Assembly (NCBI RefSeq): GCF_964204645.1
Contig: NC_134025.1
Location: 8,933,001-8,997,000 of the forward strand
DNA from: Tubulanus polymorphus
Taxonomy: Eukaryota > Nemertea > Palaeonemertea > Tubulaniformes > Tubulanidae
Direction: 5' to 3'
Length of the DNA stretch: 64,000 bases
The number at the start of each line of letters is the position of its first letter. The stretch's first letter is position 1. A program made the position numbers and the translations under genes. A model generated the notes under the pieces. The model was not told where the DNA came from, ran no database searches, and was given only the letters and a program-made list of their open reading frames with translations. Shown in pieces: positions 20,336 to 51,722 of this stretch.

Positions 20336-23300
20336 AAACGAGATAAGTGAAGCTGGGTTAATGATCTTCGGCCATCGCATTTAACACGGATGCTTAATAA
20401 GATCTGGCGCTGCGGGGTTGTCACCCAACACTAGCGGGAACGGCATGCACAAAGAAGTCGGTATCCATTACACTATATACACTCAGATATTCCATCTCCC
20501 TCGACTTTAGAATAAATGACGAACGATTTCATTGGACCCAAAAATATCGAATGTGATTTTATCCATATGCAGTATACGTTAGGATTGTTTGCTCATCAAT
20601 GTGGAGTAGGGCAATATCGAAAATGACAAAACCATTCGTCAAATACTTCGGAAATCGTAAATGAACATGTCTGAAGATTCACATCTGAACGTGTTACCTA
20701 AAAAAAGCTTTCGGTTATGTCCACATGTTTACGTTGGAGTGATAAGACCGAATTACTCGAGGGATGAATCAGCCATTGGGGATCAATTCGGGTAGCACAA
20801 ATATTTCTCAATGGAAGATACACTTTTCTTACATTCGTTGAAATGAATGCACTCTGCGACTATCAATTTCATTTTTAGCGAGTGTCTTTGATAGAATAGA
20901 TCAGAAAACATGTCATGAATGGCCGTTCCTATGAAAGAAAACATTTAAGTAGATTAGCTGAGGGACAATTCGGTGTGGGCAGATTGTCCGGTAGAAAAGA
21001 CAGATTGTTGACCATACCCCAAGGATGAATTGTGGCGTGTCCAGCCGTTGGTCACTCATTATCCTCACTGATGACCATCGCTGTCAGCGCTTGACCACCG
21101 TGGCCAATTAACCTTACATGGGTATTGGATGTGCAATTGCCCTAGAGGCTACATGGCATTAATTCCATTGCATAAAGTCATTTTAAGAGGATATGCTTAA
21201 ATTTTCTATTCACGCATGAATGATAAGGATCTAGAGCCAAAGGAGGATGATTGAAGAATATGAAAAGGTTGAATCAAAAGATGACATATCAATGTCATCG
21301 TCGTGAGTTTCTTGTCCGAAGGCCAGCGAAACGGATGGAAATATATGACCTTATTCTCGTAACAACCTGTTGTGTGCAAATTCGACTAACAGAAAATCAA
21401 GTCGGCCAATTAGGTGTTAAACAAGTACGTTTCAAAATTGTTCTCCTGTATTCCGGGAACACTTTTGTGGCGATTCGATTGTATAACAAGCGTGTACCTG
21501 GTTCACCTCAAATTCATTTATAACAACAAGTACAAAACCGCTCAATCCTTAAATGTTTTTATAAAAGAAAATTGATAATCTTGTCACCCGTTGATCGAAA
21601 TAAACGTCGTTTACCCAAAAACAGTTTGAAATCAAACGGCAAAAGCCGCTTTTCGAGGAATATAATCAAAGCGCTCTCGGTCGAGTGCATTATCATACAT
21701 AATGTATATGCGTTAAAAAAGTTTCGATGTTCTTTTCGAGTACAAAAAAAACACTCAAAGCTCTTTCCTGTAAAACGCACCAAATCATTTTGGCGGATCC
21801 ACTCGAAAAACACCCGGACGTTTTTACAAAGTTCATTTAGTATTCTCAAATCCCAAAATACCGTCGAGGAAAGCGTGTTAATGTTGTGATGTACTGGTGA
21901 AATGTCATTCTACAATGATTTTGATCGATTAAAATTCGCGACAGGTTTCATGAGTAACGAGTATATGGCAAAGGTGGTAATAATAAACCACAAGACAGTC
22001 ATAAAACTGAAAAGTGCACGTCGGTTAACCTCAGTATTTGGATTATTAACCGTCGTTGTCCGTACCCAGAGACGCTACCGAGACGCTCGAAAATACCACA
22101 CGATTGCTTATGGTTACATCATCATGTCCCCGATGTACACAATCTATCTTATAACCTGTACACCACCGACAAATACTATAGAACGTCGGAGTATTTTCTA
22201 TTTTACGGAGATACGCACATGATTCATTTGGGGTGTGATCTAGGGACGAATTACACCTTTTTGCTTATACAAAATATCGCATTATCGTAATACTTATTTT
22301 TAACTCTTGTCGAATAATCAAATCAGCTCTGGTTCTGCTTCTGAATCGAGAATTAGTCAGTCACATTACACACAAGATTTGTGCTTGCTTCTAAATTTGT
22401 TTCAGTTTTATCATCGCATTGGATCTTTTTACACTGCCGGCGATTTATTACTTCGTGGAATGAATCGCCATATATGTACACATGATATGCTTTCAGCAGC
22501 CTGTATAACCGTTTGATAACCATAAAACGGTACATTATCGTGGCTGATTTGCCATCAAAAGAGATACCGTCAAAATAATTCAGCGATTTACCAACTGAAT
22601 AAGATCTTGAAATAGTGATGACATAATCCTTCAATAGATATATTGATGCCGCTGGATACTATCGCATATCATGATGGATTCGTCTTTCTCGATTTCATTT
22701 AACCTGAATTCTCGTGACAGTTGAAAGTGCAATTGATTTCTGAAAATCTATACAAAGATGGTGTCTGCTAATCCAATTTTCGAAACGCCGGTTTTCAGTT
22801 AGGAGAACTTTCTACTTCAAGTTCACCATTAGAACGATATCTGCCCTAAGATGCTACAGTCAAATGCCTTCAGCGTCTCAGAAATACTTGTTAAAATGAT
22901 ATTTAAGCATTCTTAGAGTTTTAAAAACTTCAAACTTTCGTTCAAAATTATGTATTTTTCGATTCATGTATTTCTGACGTGGCAAGTGAGTATAAAGGGT
23001 CTTTAGATTTAGTTGGACACTACTCATAACTGTAACCTTTGAAACAGCAAAGGAGTAAACTTTGCGCAGACTTATATCAAAAATAGCTTACCTCCTTCCT
23101 GATGCGAGCCACCGAGAAGATGCATTGACCATTCGTTTCCTGCGTTTATCGAGATGGAATTCGGTGATGTCATGTATAATTTTGGAAATCCACTTACCAC
23201 GCTTGTTCATCTATAACTCATTTCGTACGTGTTTTAGGAACAAACCTGATCCGACTATAAACAACACCAAAATCTCGTAAAACAACCGTTAACTAGAAGC

Positions 23301-26300
23301 ATAGGCCACAAAAATCCGCCATTTTGATGCCGGCGCAATGGCTCCGTAAGTTAGGGAGACCTAGTAAGCTTTAGGCGTTCTCAAACTGGTCGGGTCCAAG
23401 AATGTATTTTTACCTCCCGGGCCTAGTATTGGATTGTTTGGTTAATATGCTACCGAATGTCTTCATGCTTTGATTGGCTAACGATTGAGTAATGGGGGAT
23501 GATATTGGAATATAAAGTACATGAATATCAAACATTTTTGCGGTTTCCGGTTTACATGTATGGATTCTAAGTATCGTTGACTAACCGAGAGTAGAGACTA
23601 CATAGATCTCAACCTGAAGTCGTGTTTGTGTTTATGTTTTTCCTATAGACATTCCGATACAATCGGTATGCTTCTGGCTGATCAAAGAGATTTTCGACGC
23701 CATCCGCTGAAAACTCTACTGTTATGAACCATGAAATCTTTTACGCAAGTTAAGAATTAATTAAATTCAATCTAAAAATCCCCACGTCAACGTTGTTTAA
23801 ACAGATGTCTTGTCGAACAATTTGCAATTAAGTGCGTACCTTAGAATTCTTTCTCCGTTCTTAATTATACCTTCCGTTGGCTAGTAATGCCAGGTTTGAA
23901 GTATTTGGCTTCCCATTAAAAAAAGCGAAATCTGTTTGTTTTGTTTAGAAGTGTACGCGTATGTATACATATGCATCTGTACAAAACACCAGTATAAATG
24001 TCAACTCGAAATTTACAAGAGCCTCTTGGTCCTCGTCAGAGACCAATTTCATCGGTACACACACGCCTACTCTCTAATTAGACGATCGATGCATATTTCT
24101 AACGTATAGTGTATATCGTACGATGTGTATTTTTCAAGTGATTAAGTGACGCAAAAATTAATTTATCCAGCTGTTTTTCTGTCAAGCCGAGAATGGTCGT
24201 TGTTTGTCACCACGTCAGCAAAAGTACTACTCTTTCACGACGATTAATAAGAATTGCAACTTGCGTTCAATTCATGGCATATGACAGTAATTCCACATGC
24301 TCGATATTCAATTTTTCAATTATTTTCGACGATTTTTTTTAAACAAAATTTCATTTACGAATAAAATGCTGGTAGTTTTTGCATGCGCCCAAAACATATT
24401 ATAGTCGAGCGAAGGCTTGTCTTTTTGTAAATAGTTCCATACACAAGCGAGGTTTAGTCTTGTTCTTGGAACTGGTTTTGTTAATAACCTGTTGGACTCT
24501 GGCTGGTGGGCGAGAGGCTTTCGTGACTGCGGTTTGGGGGAGGTTGTTGGCCCATTTGCTTGTTGAAATTTGACACGGCGCGACTGAAACAAATCGCTTC
24601 CGTTTTTCTTTTTTGCTGAAAAGTGTTACAATATGGACAACGACATTTTCACGCAACATTGCACTATTATGCGGCCCCCTTAATGGATTCTCAGAAACCT
24701 CGGTTTGAGCCGTCGTGGAATAAGGTCATCAGCCAGGTTGTAGATTAGGCTGTAGGATGAATTTTCCAGTAAAAAGGTCCGCCCTTTTCGAACGAATCAA
24801 ATAGGAATATAGAATAACTGAATCATCGGGAAAAAAAATCAGGAAATTTAATTCTTCAAAAGTTACGATGTCATATCATTGATCGCAATTCAGTTGAGTA
24901 AATTATGTTTGTGAATCATCGCTTGCTTGGGTGCCGTCTGGGGGATGGGTGACTGTGGATGAAGGTTGACCAAATTAAACGGCGACCAGGTAAGCCGATA
25001 TGACTGATGTTGGTTGTCTGGCTGGTTCGGTAATTCGAAGCGTTTGATCGGAATGAGTACTTTCTCGGGGTACGTCTGTCAACATCGACTGCAAAAGAGA
25101 TCAGATTGACTTTGTGTTTGCTGACAAATAACTTAAGAGATTGTCGAGCGCTAATATGTGTTCTGCGTTGAGAGGAATCCTTTTTGTAACGAAACAAGTG
25201 TAAATAATGCTGAAAGTGTATTCTGATTGATCGCATCTCGCCGATATACACCGAACAGCAAATCGACGCCTCGAGACAGATCGGCCGCTCTTTAAAGACT
25301 TCCGAAAGAATTTATTTTATTTGTTAATATGCTTAGCGAAGGCGTTTTCGTAAACGGCACGACATTTTCATCGAAATTCCAGCGTTTTAATAATCACGAA
25401 ATGACGAGTCCCGCGTGTACAGCCTTTTGTTATATCAATGGCTGCTGCCCGAAATATGGACGAAATATTGATTTAAAAGCGAAGATATATGAATGTAAAA
25501 TTTGAAAATGTTGATGGAGAGTGAATCCCTAATAGAAAACGACTATGCACTGCAATACGAGAGCGACTACTATAGGTTTGATTATCACAGGCAATTGCTG
25601 CTTTGTCTGTGACAAAATAAAAAACTTAACGTTCTCTCTCTCGACAAGTTGTCACCAATTAACCTATTATATTGACGTCTCTCTCAAATTTGGCATGAAG
25701 CATTTGGCCTAAAGGAGATAACAAACTTCATCCTCGCCCATCACCCCGCTTATAATAATGTAGTTATGGTACGTGGGATCGAGTTAATGGAAAAACGATA
25801 TGCGTGGTCGATAATGTACATGTTTCGAGTATTTAGCATCCTAAGCATGTGTCACAGGTGTCTAAGAGTCCAAATTTACTATAACCATATTGACGCATAA
25901 GCTTGACTCAAAATGATAATCAATTGTGTTTCAAAAGATTACTGCGATAGTTGAGTCGAATGATGAGGCCTACGCTTCGGTGTGTTAACTCCTCAGTCTG
26001 CCGACACAGAATCGATGAAAAAAATGTCATTCTAGTTGAGTCAAATGTTCAAAATACCATCGTATTTTCAATTGGATTTCTATATGTATACGTATTGTGG
26101 TTCATCCAGTATTCCGAAAGGTGTTTTGTAAAACACCATGCGATTATGAAAAAAATCAGTTGACGTTGGGGCAGACTAAAATGTGCTTTGACATCAAATG
26201 AAACAAACGCGGCAGAATGGCAGTGATTCGAATGGTTATATTGAAACATTGATTCAACATCGATTCACCAATTGACTTTTGTCTTGTAACGTGCGTGTCA

Positions 26301-27211
26301 CACGTAGAATCTTCCGCGCGTAGAAAAACCATTTGCCATCATTAGTAATTGGGGCTCTTGGTCGTAATGATCACCGAAGGTGAAAATTAATATCAACATC
26401 TGACACCCATTAATCAAGAAGTTGGTACACCGTGCAGGGGAACTACATTCTTTTCCCAATAAAATCGTTACGAAAGACCACACCAGTTATTATCCAAATC
26501 ATAAATACAAGCCTTTGTACGTCGCCACGACGAAAACAAATTACGAGAGAAAAATCGAGTATGGATTTACAAAACGAGAGCTGGTCGATCAGAACATAGT
26601 CATCAAACAACCGTCAAATTGTAACCAACTCCGTCGGTAGCTTTGAACTTCAATTAATTAAATAAGAGACGGGTTAGTTCAAGAGTTCGGGGGTTGATTC
26701 TTCGGATAGATTTGTATAAAATCTAACAAATCACGACATTCCTTAGCTCCGCTTTAGATTTAGAAATTATACAGGATTTGATTAGATATGTTAAGCCATA
26801 AAAATATGCGTACCACCGAAAAGCAATATTCGAAAATTTTTTAAACGCATAAACCAATGCAAGTTTTTAGGTGGCAAACGTTCACCTAGTGGTTGCAATA
26901 GTAAGTGGTTTCTTAGCATTCGACGAATGATCTGGAATCCTGAAAAATGAATCGATTATAGGCTATTATTGAAACGGTTTGTTTGTGGCTTCCTTAATGA
27001 TGGTTTTGCCTGGGGCAAATTTTAGATAACCCGCGTCAAAGATCTATTCATTAATTCAGATGTTTATTTCTATATCCCAGTCAATTTCACATTATTGATG
27101 TCGATTTCATTTCAACCCGCTCATCACCAATCGATGCGCTTTAGACGTTCATCGTGGTATCGTACTTCTTAAGTCTTCAAAACCATCTAAATCACCACGA
27201 ATGCACACACA

Positions 27212-27385
27212 CAGTGGAACCTCGTTATAAAGAACTCGGATACAACGGTTCATCGGATATAACAAATAAAGAATTTTGTCCCAAGTAAGATAATTTACTT
27301 AATTTCTCACTGAATATAACGAACTATCGGTTATAACGAACATGTTTTCTGGTCACATGAAATTCGCTGTGACGAGGTTCCACTG
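27212..27385. mobile_element. Pogo/Tigger-like MITE (CAGTGGAACCTCGT ends)
   Basis: A 174-base element whose left end CAGTGGAACCTCGT is matched by its reverse complement at the right end (ACGAGGTTCCACTG). It is followed by TA on the right and by CA on the left, where a short CA microsatellite abuts. CAGTGGAACCTCG ends with TA insertion are typical of pogo/Tigger members of Tc1-mariner. Too short to encode a transposase. Confidence 0.8.
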
Positions 27386-29077
27386 TATATCGTTGAGCTA
27401 TATCATTGCCGGTTCAGACTGTTTGGATGATTGTTTGAATGATCAAGAACAGAATTTCCCCATTATGTATCTCGATTTAAACAGAAAATTCTGTAAACTC
27501 GACCGCCGATCACACAATTATATTTGTACTACGATTTCGGATTTAAAAATGAAACCCCTGTTTCTATCTCGGCAGGTGCTGTGTGTTTGTAAGGGACACC
27601 AAATCAAACTAAATCAATCGAAATCTGCCAATCCAATAAATAACCGGGTCAATCCCTATCTTAAGATAAAAAAGAGTAAAGCATTCCACTAGCTTTTTCC
27701 AGTAGAATAATAATGTGCGGGCTGGGACGTGGATGAATTGAATCTTTGAAACATTGAAGTGGCGCCATGATAAACTTTGAAAACCTCGTATGGATCAATG
27801 TGATTGTAAAAATGTCGTCACGATATATTTTGAAATGGCTGTAGTAAAAGCATTGTACAGCTAAAAGTAGCTCCAAAGGATATCGATTACCAATACTGAA
27901 GTTGTTATGATTTGATATATTGAAATTCTGTCAGAGTTGAAGACATCATGTCGCATATATTTCCAACAAAGACAAGAAACAAATATAGAATTAGAACCAT
28001 CGGATTGATTTTTAGATAGTAGAAAACACTTCAATCATACATTGAACTCACGAAAATATATCCAAAAATGAAATCTTGCGGAAATCCAAACAGCTGAAAA
28101 TGTATATTTAGAAATTCTATTTCGATCATGTTCTGTTTTCGACTTAAGGCTTGATTTCTTGATGAGAAATAGATTCGTGAAATATCCTCCACAATTCGAC
28201 AAAACTAAGAGAAAAACTCAACTCAATTATTCGTACATTGACGTTGAATCGATCGAATCGATGCTTTTTTATTTTACCATAGTTTGTTTGGTCAATAATC
28301 TACATAAATAAAGGACAAATTATACAAAATACCCAGGGGCAGTCTTATTTTATTGCCACGCACAAATCGGGATTTACTATCCGAATAGCACAGATGAAAT
28401 GAAATATAATTTTTACAACGAAGCATAATTGACCTCGTTAAAACGGGATAAATATTGCTGTAAAACACTGTTTTGATACATATTTGATATGAAAATTTCG
28501 ATATCATAAATAAAGAAAAATAACAAAAAAATTCGTAGCACTACACATCATCTGAACTATATGAGCCACGACGTAAAATGCCTGATAGATAGATGCGAGA
28601 CGGGAAGAAGTGACCATTCATTGCCGAATACCATCGAGGTTTAACTAGATAAATGAAACTTATTAGAAAAAAATAGTTGGTGTGAGGTATCTTCTCATAT
28701 TACATTCTATATTTTCTATATTTACATGGTCATAATTTTCACTGGAAAACGTTTTTAACGGCCCGTGCATACATATATATTGATAGAGATATATGCCATC
28801 TCACTGTACACACTATTTGAAAATATAAGGAAATAAAACAAGTAAAATAAACGACAATTTGCAGAATAAGATGACTCGAGAAGTTACAACAGTGAGCCAC
28901 TAGGGCTGGAAAATTGCACGGTGAACCCTTTTGGCCTAGCACACATGATATACCCGCTGTCTTTAACAGTGCTTTTCCGTATATATAAAAATTTACAATT
29001 TGTATATCTACATCGTATAATTTATCATCCATTATATGTACACATAATAACATTTATTTTTACAAGAATTGCTTAAA

Positions 29078-45867
<16,790 letters not shown>

Positions 45868-48800
45868 TTAATGCAACGTTATTGCCTTCAACTTGTCTTC
45901 AATTGACACGAGCAGTTTGTTTTCGATCAAACGATCGAGGTGCCTCTCCAAGCCGTTGAATTTTTTCAACGGATGACAAATACTCGTTTCTGATAAAGTC
46001 GAAAGGTTTTCGCACACTTTCGTTACAAACACCGACCTGAAAGCACAAAATCAGAAATAAACTGTAATCACATGAAACGAGACACGAGGCTTCAATTCAT
46101 ACGGAACATATTTGAATAGATAAAGCAGATATCTTTCAACATACCACAAATTCTGACTTTTTGAGTCGATTTCAATAGGATCATACGAATAAATGCTTTC
46201 TGCCTTGTTTAACAGTTCAAAGATCACAGTAACGCCATACTACAAAGAATAAAACAAAACTTCCGTCTCTACAATGTAATATGAAAATCTACCTCACATT
46301 ATGACGTTCATGATCGATATTCACCTTATTTTGAAGCAATGTAAGTATAGAATTTTGCTGCATAGCCGTCACATTCGCCTTTTGAATTTCCTCAGCAAAC
46401 TGAACTAGATCCGACATTGTGGAATTATGGATGACCTGTGATGTGCTGCCGTAAATAGTCGGTAAAACCTAATTAAGAAAAATATACAAATGACAATACC
46501 AGTGTTATACATGAACTAAATTGTATCCTTAAAGTAGATGTTTATTTTCTGATTTCATACAAACCTCGTCTTGGGCATCTTTTCGGATAATGAATGGAAG
46601 GTTTTTGAGCAACACACACAGCAGACGTGCAGATTGTTCCTGTAATTCATATTTCAATTACAAAATCAGTTTTACAGATTTCTTCCAAGTTTGCTAATAT
46701 TGTTGTAACCAGAATGAAGCGGACAAGCAGATGTGTTTACCTTATCACAAAGAGGAAGAAGTCTGTGGATCAATTTTTTGCCCTTACATACACACATACA
46801 CTGCAGAAATAACTCGGGATTACTGCTATCACAGGTCAAAAGTTCAGCCATTTTACGAATTTTGAATTTTCTTTCTGCATAAAATGGTTGCCTAAAAGAT
46901 GGACAGAATTTAAGGCAACTATACAATACTTCAATAATGCATGTGCCACAGTAAGACAGTATGAATTCTTACCTCTGATCTTCAGGTAAAGTGAGAACCT
47001 TCTTTTCTAAGTCATCAATATCGAGCAACATATCATAAATCTGCAAATACAGTTCATAATTTGAGTTACTGCCACTAATTTGACCTTAATATGATAGATC
47101 TATGCCAAAACATTTTTTGATCCGACAAACTGATTATTTCTTACCCTTTCAATATTGAGAAGAAGTTGCATCAATTTTCTGTTATCTTTTGGTTTGTCTT
47201 TTTCATCTGATTGGTGACTGGTGACCTTAGCGTCGATTATCGTACGTGGGTTGTGTACACTGGATGTGGTCAACTTACCGAGAACACCTTCAAATTGTGC
47301 TGCAAAAAGAATAGATTCACTTCATGAAAATGAATCCCCCCGAAAAGTTTGCGACCAGTAAATGAAATAAAAATCATAAACATACGACCCAAATTGGATG
47401 GATATTAGATCTAATACAAACCAGGAGTATAAACCCTCTCAATCTTAGCCACTTGTGGGAGCAACAGTTTAGGCTCTTTCGAATCATCTTCCTCCATTAT
47501 TCCTTGATCTTTTTTCTTTTGTCGCTCCATTGCCATTTTCTTCAAAGTGAAGGTCTGCAAGTAAGTCAAGATCATGCTATTCATAAGGGACTTGAAGCTT
47601 AAAATAGCATTTGACTACGACTAAGGGTCCAGGAACACCACTAGATGAAATGCTGACAATTTCACTATCCAACACCCTATGCGTACAAATACAGTAATCT
47701 GACCAGCTAGGACTCAGTCCTAAAATCAATTTCCGTTTTTGTTTTTACCGTGTAATAATAATCATCCAAATATGGATTGTCCGTCTGCAACTGAAGCAAC
47801 TGTATTTTGATGATCCAATCTTTTTCCCGCTGCGTCATTATGTTAGCGTACTCATCGACAGGCATTTTCGGAACATCTTCATCAAACCGGTTATAATTCA
47901 AATGGTATCGAATATTGTTACCTCTAGGCCCAGGCGTGTAATGACCTCTGTATCCGCCACGGTTCCTGAATGTGGTAAACCCAAATATCAGACAGATAAA
48001 ATATAGGAGCGATAAACAGTCATTTACAATGAATATTCCCAAACAGTGTTTCCATCATTGCTTGCATTACTTTTTTTAAAATCATGATCAAGCTAAAACC
48101 ATTACAGATCCGGCAGCTATAGAAATGAACTGATTACAAATTTGATTGCGGTTTACAAAATTACCCAGCCAATTGGGGGAAACAAGGTATCATTTTTTTA
48201 GCCTTATACGAATCGTTATAAACCTAATTCATTGCATAAGTTTTAGGTTTGTGGATTTCTTCACTTCTTCCAAATTCTACACGATTAGATTCACATGAAC
48301 ACATTGTAAATTTACCCATTATATGGTGTGCGTGTACGCTGATCACGGTAAAACTGCTGCCTGGGACGTATATGAGTCGGATCAGTGTTTGGCATTCGAG
48401 GAGGCATTCTGTAAAAGTCAAAGATATTGATATATCAAACATAATAATAAACAGGTCCCTGCTCCATCATACGTGTTATCAAATCATAGCCGCACATACC
48501 GAGGTCCGATGGGTGTGTTAGCTAAGAAAGGATATCCAGTAGATGGTGCTGGCCATCCGTCATTTCTAACATTAGGAGGTGAACGGGTTCTATTCACTAC
48601 TCTCGGATCAATCGCCACAGCACCCGCTAAAATGAAAGATTTCACATCAAATTTCATCTACTCTTCCACGATTCCATATAAAATATATCAGTTATGATAA
48701 GTCAGATATTCTCCTTACCCATAGGCTTTGCGAAAGGAGTTCCAAGTAGATGGGGATAGATTTTTTCAGCAACGCTCAGCGGTACAAGAATTGGTGCATT

Positions 48801-51722
48801 ATGCTGATGAATTGGTGGTGATGGCGTACGTCGAAAATTTCCTGGGCTGCCAGCTGAAGTTTAACAAACATAAACTCTGTCCATTGAAGTTGCAATTAAA
48901 ATCTAAATATTGCACCCATTCAGAAAATAAATTTCTGGTTAACTTACCTAATTCAACAGGCGGGGACATTCTTATATGTGAAGGCAGGTTTGGTGGTGTA
49001 ATCCGGCCTTGAGTCATTGGAGACTGTCTACCATCAAAACCCATATTTGAATTCTACAATTGCAAAAATATGTAATTCCTTCAAATATTTTCAAATACCG
49101 GTACCGGTACATAGATTGCACAAAATTGTGTGACCATTATGGTTACCGAATGTTACTATTAACGCAATGCCTCAAATCTGATAATTTCATTTTTCATTTC
49201 TATCTATACCTGTGGTGTTCTTTGTAGAATCCGTGGAGCCTGCGGTGTATTGTAAGGTGTCGAACCAGATATTTTGGGAACAACTGTTGGAGGAGGTATT
49301 CCCATGAACGGAGAAGGACGATTCCTGTTGCCGTGGAGACCTCGTTCCAGTTCTTCAACCGTAATTACGCTCGGCTTTGAAGGTGTAACGTATGGTCGCT
49401 CAATATCAGCTAGTGTCGGAGCATTCGACAAGCTTTTAGCCTTCACTGCAGACACAATGGCTGGATCCTAGCAAACAAATTATGAACACACGTGTCATAC
49501 CATAACAACCACTGTAACATACCAGTATGTTTCCAATAATAGTAACGAAATTTCACACCGACTATACCTCGAAAGATGACGACATTTCTGTAGCTTTCTG
49601 GCCTTGAATTAGCGCCAATAGACCATTCGAAGGACTTTCCCCAGGTGGACGCCATATGTTTTTTGAGCTCGGAGATACCTTAAAATAGATTCAATTTTAT
49701 TTGTAATTAGCGCTGGACACATGAAAATCATCTACATTTAGAGGTTTGAGTAGATTGAGATTTGTATGGGTAAACATCAAACTTTAGACACATTGAATAG
49801 CCTACAAATAGAATATGTAGGATAAAAACATGTCTGACTTACAAGTTGCTCAGTATCCAATAAACCAGGAGGTGAAGCAGGACCAAACAATTCATCTAAA
49901 TCTTGAGCACCCCTCTAGAATAAAAATATTTATCAAGATTTGAAATACAGGCAGCATTTCGAAAAATTAGCACCAATGCGTCAAGTGTACAAATTCGGCA
50001 AATTTTCAGCAATTATCAATTTCTTACCCCTGGTATGGGACGTCCTTTAGGTTCAGCGAGTTCTGAATCATCATCTTCGTCAGAAACCAGATGACTCAAC
50101 TGTTGTTCAAGTTCCTGAATAGAGTGCACAAAAATCACATCTACGATTATTAACAAAATCACACAGGGATTTAGCATTTCTGCGATATATAGATATATAA
50201 TTTCGTACCTCTTTATCTTCTTCATCTGAGGACGATGATTTTTTATAATGAAAACTACTCCGTTCATCGTTGTAGAAGGAATCATTTTCTAAGACTTCTG
50301 CAATTCGATTGTGCGACTCTTCCCAATCACCTACAAGAAAATAGGAAATATTGATGTAAACCTAATTTGGACATATGAAACATCACTGAACTTAATACTT
50401 TCAAAATCGATCTGAAACATCATCTTTTTGTGAAAGCATATGAACTCTAATTCGGTATCACTATCAGTAAAGCGCTGGTGAACATTGTTTCAATGAAACA
50501 GGCGCTATACAAATTTACTATAATTAACCAGAAGCGAATGATATATAAGTGCAGATCATTCAAAAATCAAATCTAATTTACAAGTGTGTAGTAGTTAAAG
50601 GAATATCAAGCACAATTAATTATCAACATTTAGTACTAATATACCTGGATCACAGTCACCGAATGTTTCATCATTCAATAGATCAATATCATCATCTGGT
50701 GGTCCATCAGCAAAAACATCTTCAGCTCCCTTACTCTGCAAAATTAATGATGATAATGGAGACATCAATTACACAATAATAATGTAGCCATCAATCACTA
50801 GGAATTTATCCGACAATGAGTAGTCATCTAATTTTGAAAATCGAACTTCACCCATCCTGCCTTGTACCGACGGCCTGGGGTGATTAATTGGCCAATTAAT
50901 TCATGGTACATGGACGTGGTAATATTAAGATAGTTATGTCTATTTCAAATTTGCTTGAGAGGATATCCAGCAGCATAGCTCAGTCAGTTGTTGTGGGCCA
51001 GACCTGATACAGATTTTTAAGGAACAGAATGGGCTGGCAGTTCAACTAAATCACCAATTTCTAATCCATTTCACACCATATTGAAGGATTGCCAAAAAGT
51101 CTTAATTGAAAGGGGTTGGTTGCATCATAGAAAATATTTCACAATATTTCTTCATGCTTAACTGAAATTTTTTCAAATCATAAAAAAACGATGGTATGAA
51201 GGCATGGATTGGAAATACATGCTTTAACATTCAAATTATTGAGTCACTTGTGACTTGTCTTTATTTAACCTGATTCAATGAAAACTTAATTTACAATCCT
51301 TCATTAATACAGAAAATAAGATTAAAAAGCTATGTTTTACATCAACTGCCAGTCAATTCTGGTCCTATTAAGACCTGTATCATGTATGTTTTACCAAAAC
51401 TGACTGAGCTAGACCACCCGAAATCCTCACAAGCCAAGACTTCTATATTGAGTTGAGACCTCGCCAAAATATATTTTACTCTAGAACAAGCAGGAAGAGT
51501 GAAAGGGCGTGGCCCAAACAACAGTCTTACGCTAACGAGACCCAGGCAAATATAACTTCTAGGAAATAGAAAATACAGAACGAAGAAGGGATTGGGGAAA
51601 TCAAATTAAATTCAACATTATATTTCCAGACACAACCAGTGCGTAGTATTAATTAAGGTAATATGATGAGTCAAACATACAACGAGTTTTGTTCCGAATC
51701 CAAAGAAATTAAAATCAGCCAT
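45868..51722 (-). CDS. PATL1: PAT1-like mRNA decapping scaffold (PATL1 homologue)
   Basis: Cytoplasmic P-body scaffold that links DDX6, the LSM1-7 ring and the decapping enzyme to deadenylated mRNA. Twenty coding exons (minus): 51722-51681, 50735-50645, 50330-50209, 50114-50028, 49914-49843, 49678-49568, 49467-49210, 49053-48948, 48853-48719, 48626-48500, 48408-48316, 47965-47749, 47554-47422, 47299-47145, 47040-46973, 46891-46741, 46639-46565, 46468-46325, 46239-46145, 46036-45868. All phases agree, giving about 816 aa (human about 770). The N-terminus has MADFNFFGF and the acidic LLNDETFGD box. The middle is proline-rich, followed by the conserved [19 protein letters not shown] helix. The C-terminal Pat1 domain includes [49 protein letters not shown] and [16 protein letters not shown]. 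The 14-codon first exon is set by the family N-terminus and a GTATGT donor. It is divergent from GMEB, 645 bases away, so a shared promoter is likely. Confidence 0.95.
50736..51680. other. PATL1 intron 1 with foldback element
   Basis: A 945-base intron behind a 42-base first coding exon. About half of it is the inverted-repeat element listed separately. Nothing else recognised. Confidence 0.8.
50958..51428. mobile_element. Foldback (long inverted-repeat) element in PATL1 intron 1
   Basis: Two arms of about 90 bases face each other. TAGCTCAGTCAGTT (50976-50989) is matched exactly by its reverse complement at 51398-51411. The outer GAGGAT (50958 side and 51428 side), the TGATACAG/GACCTG words and the inner CTGGCAGTT block recur in mirrored order. 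About 290 bases lie between the arms. No transposase and no clear target duplication. TAGCTCAGTCAG also resembles a tRNA A-box, so a SINE-related origin is an alternative. Confidence 0.6.

Noticed and set aside
21559-21889. Overlapping frames of 96 and 105 codons on both strands
   Set aside because: Mirror-image chance frames with no family match and no splice context.
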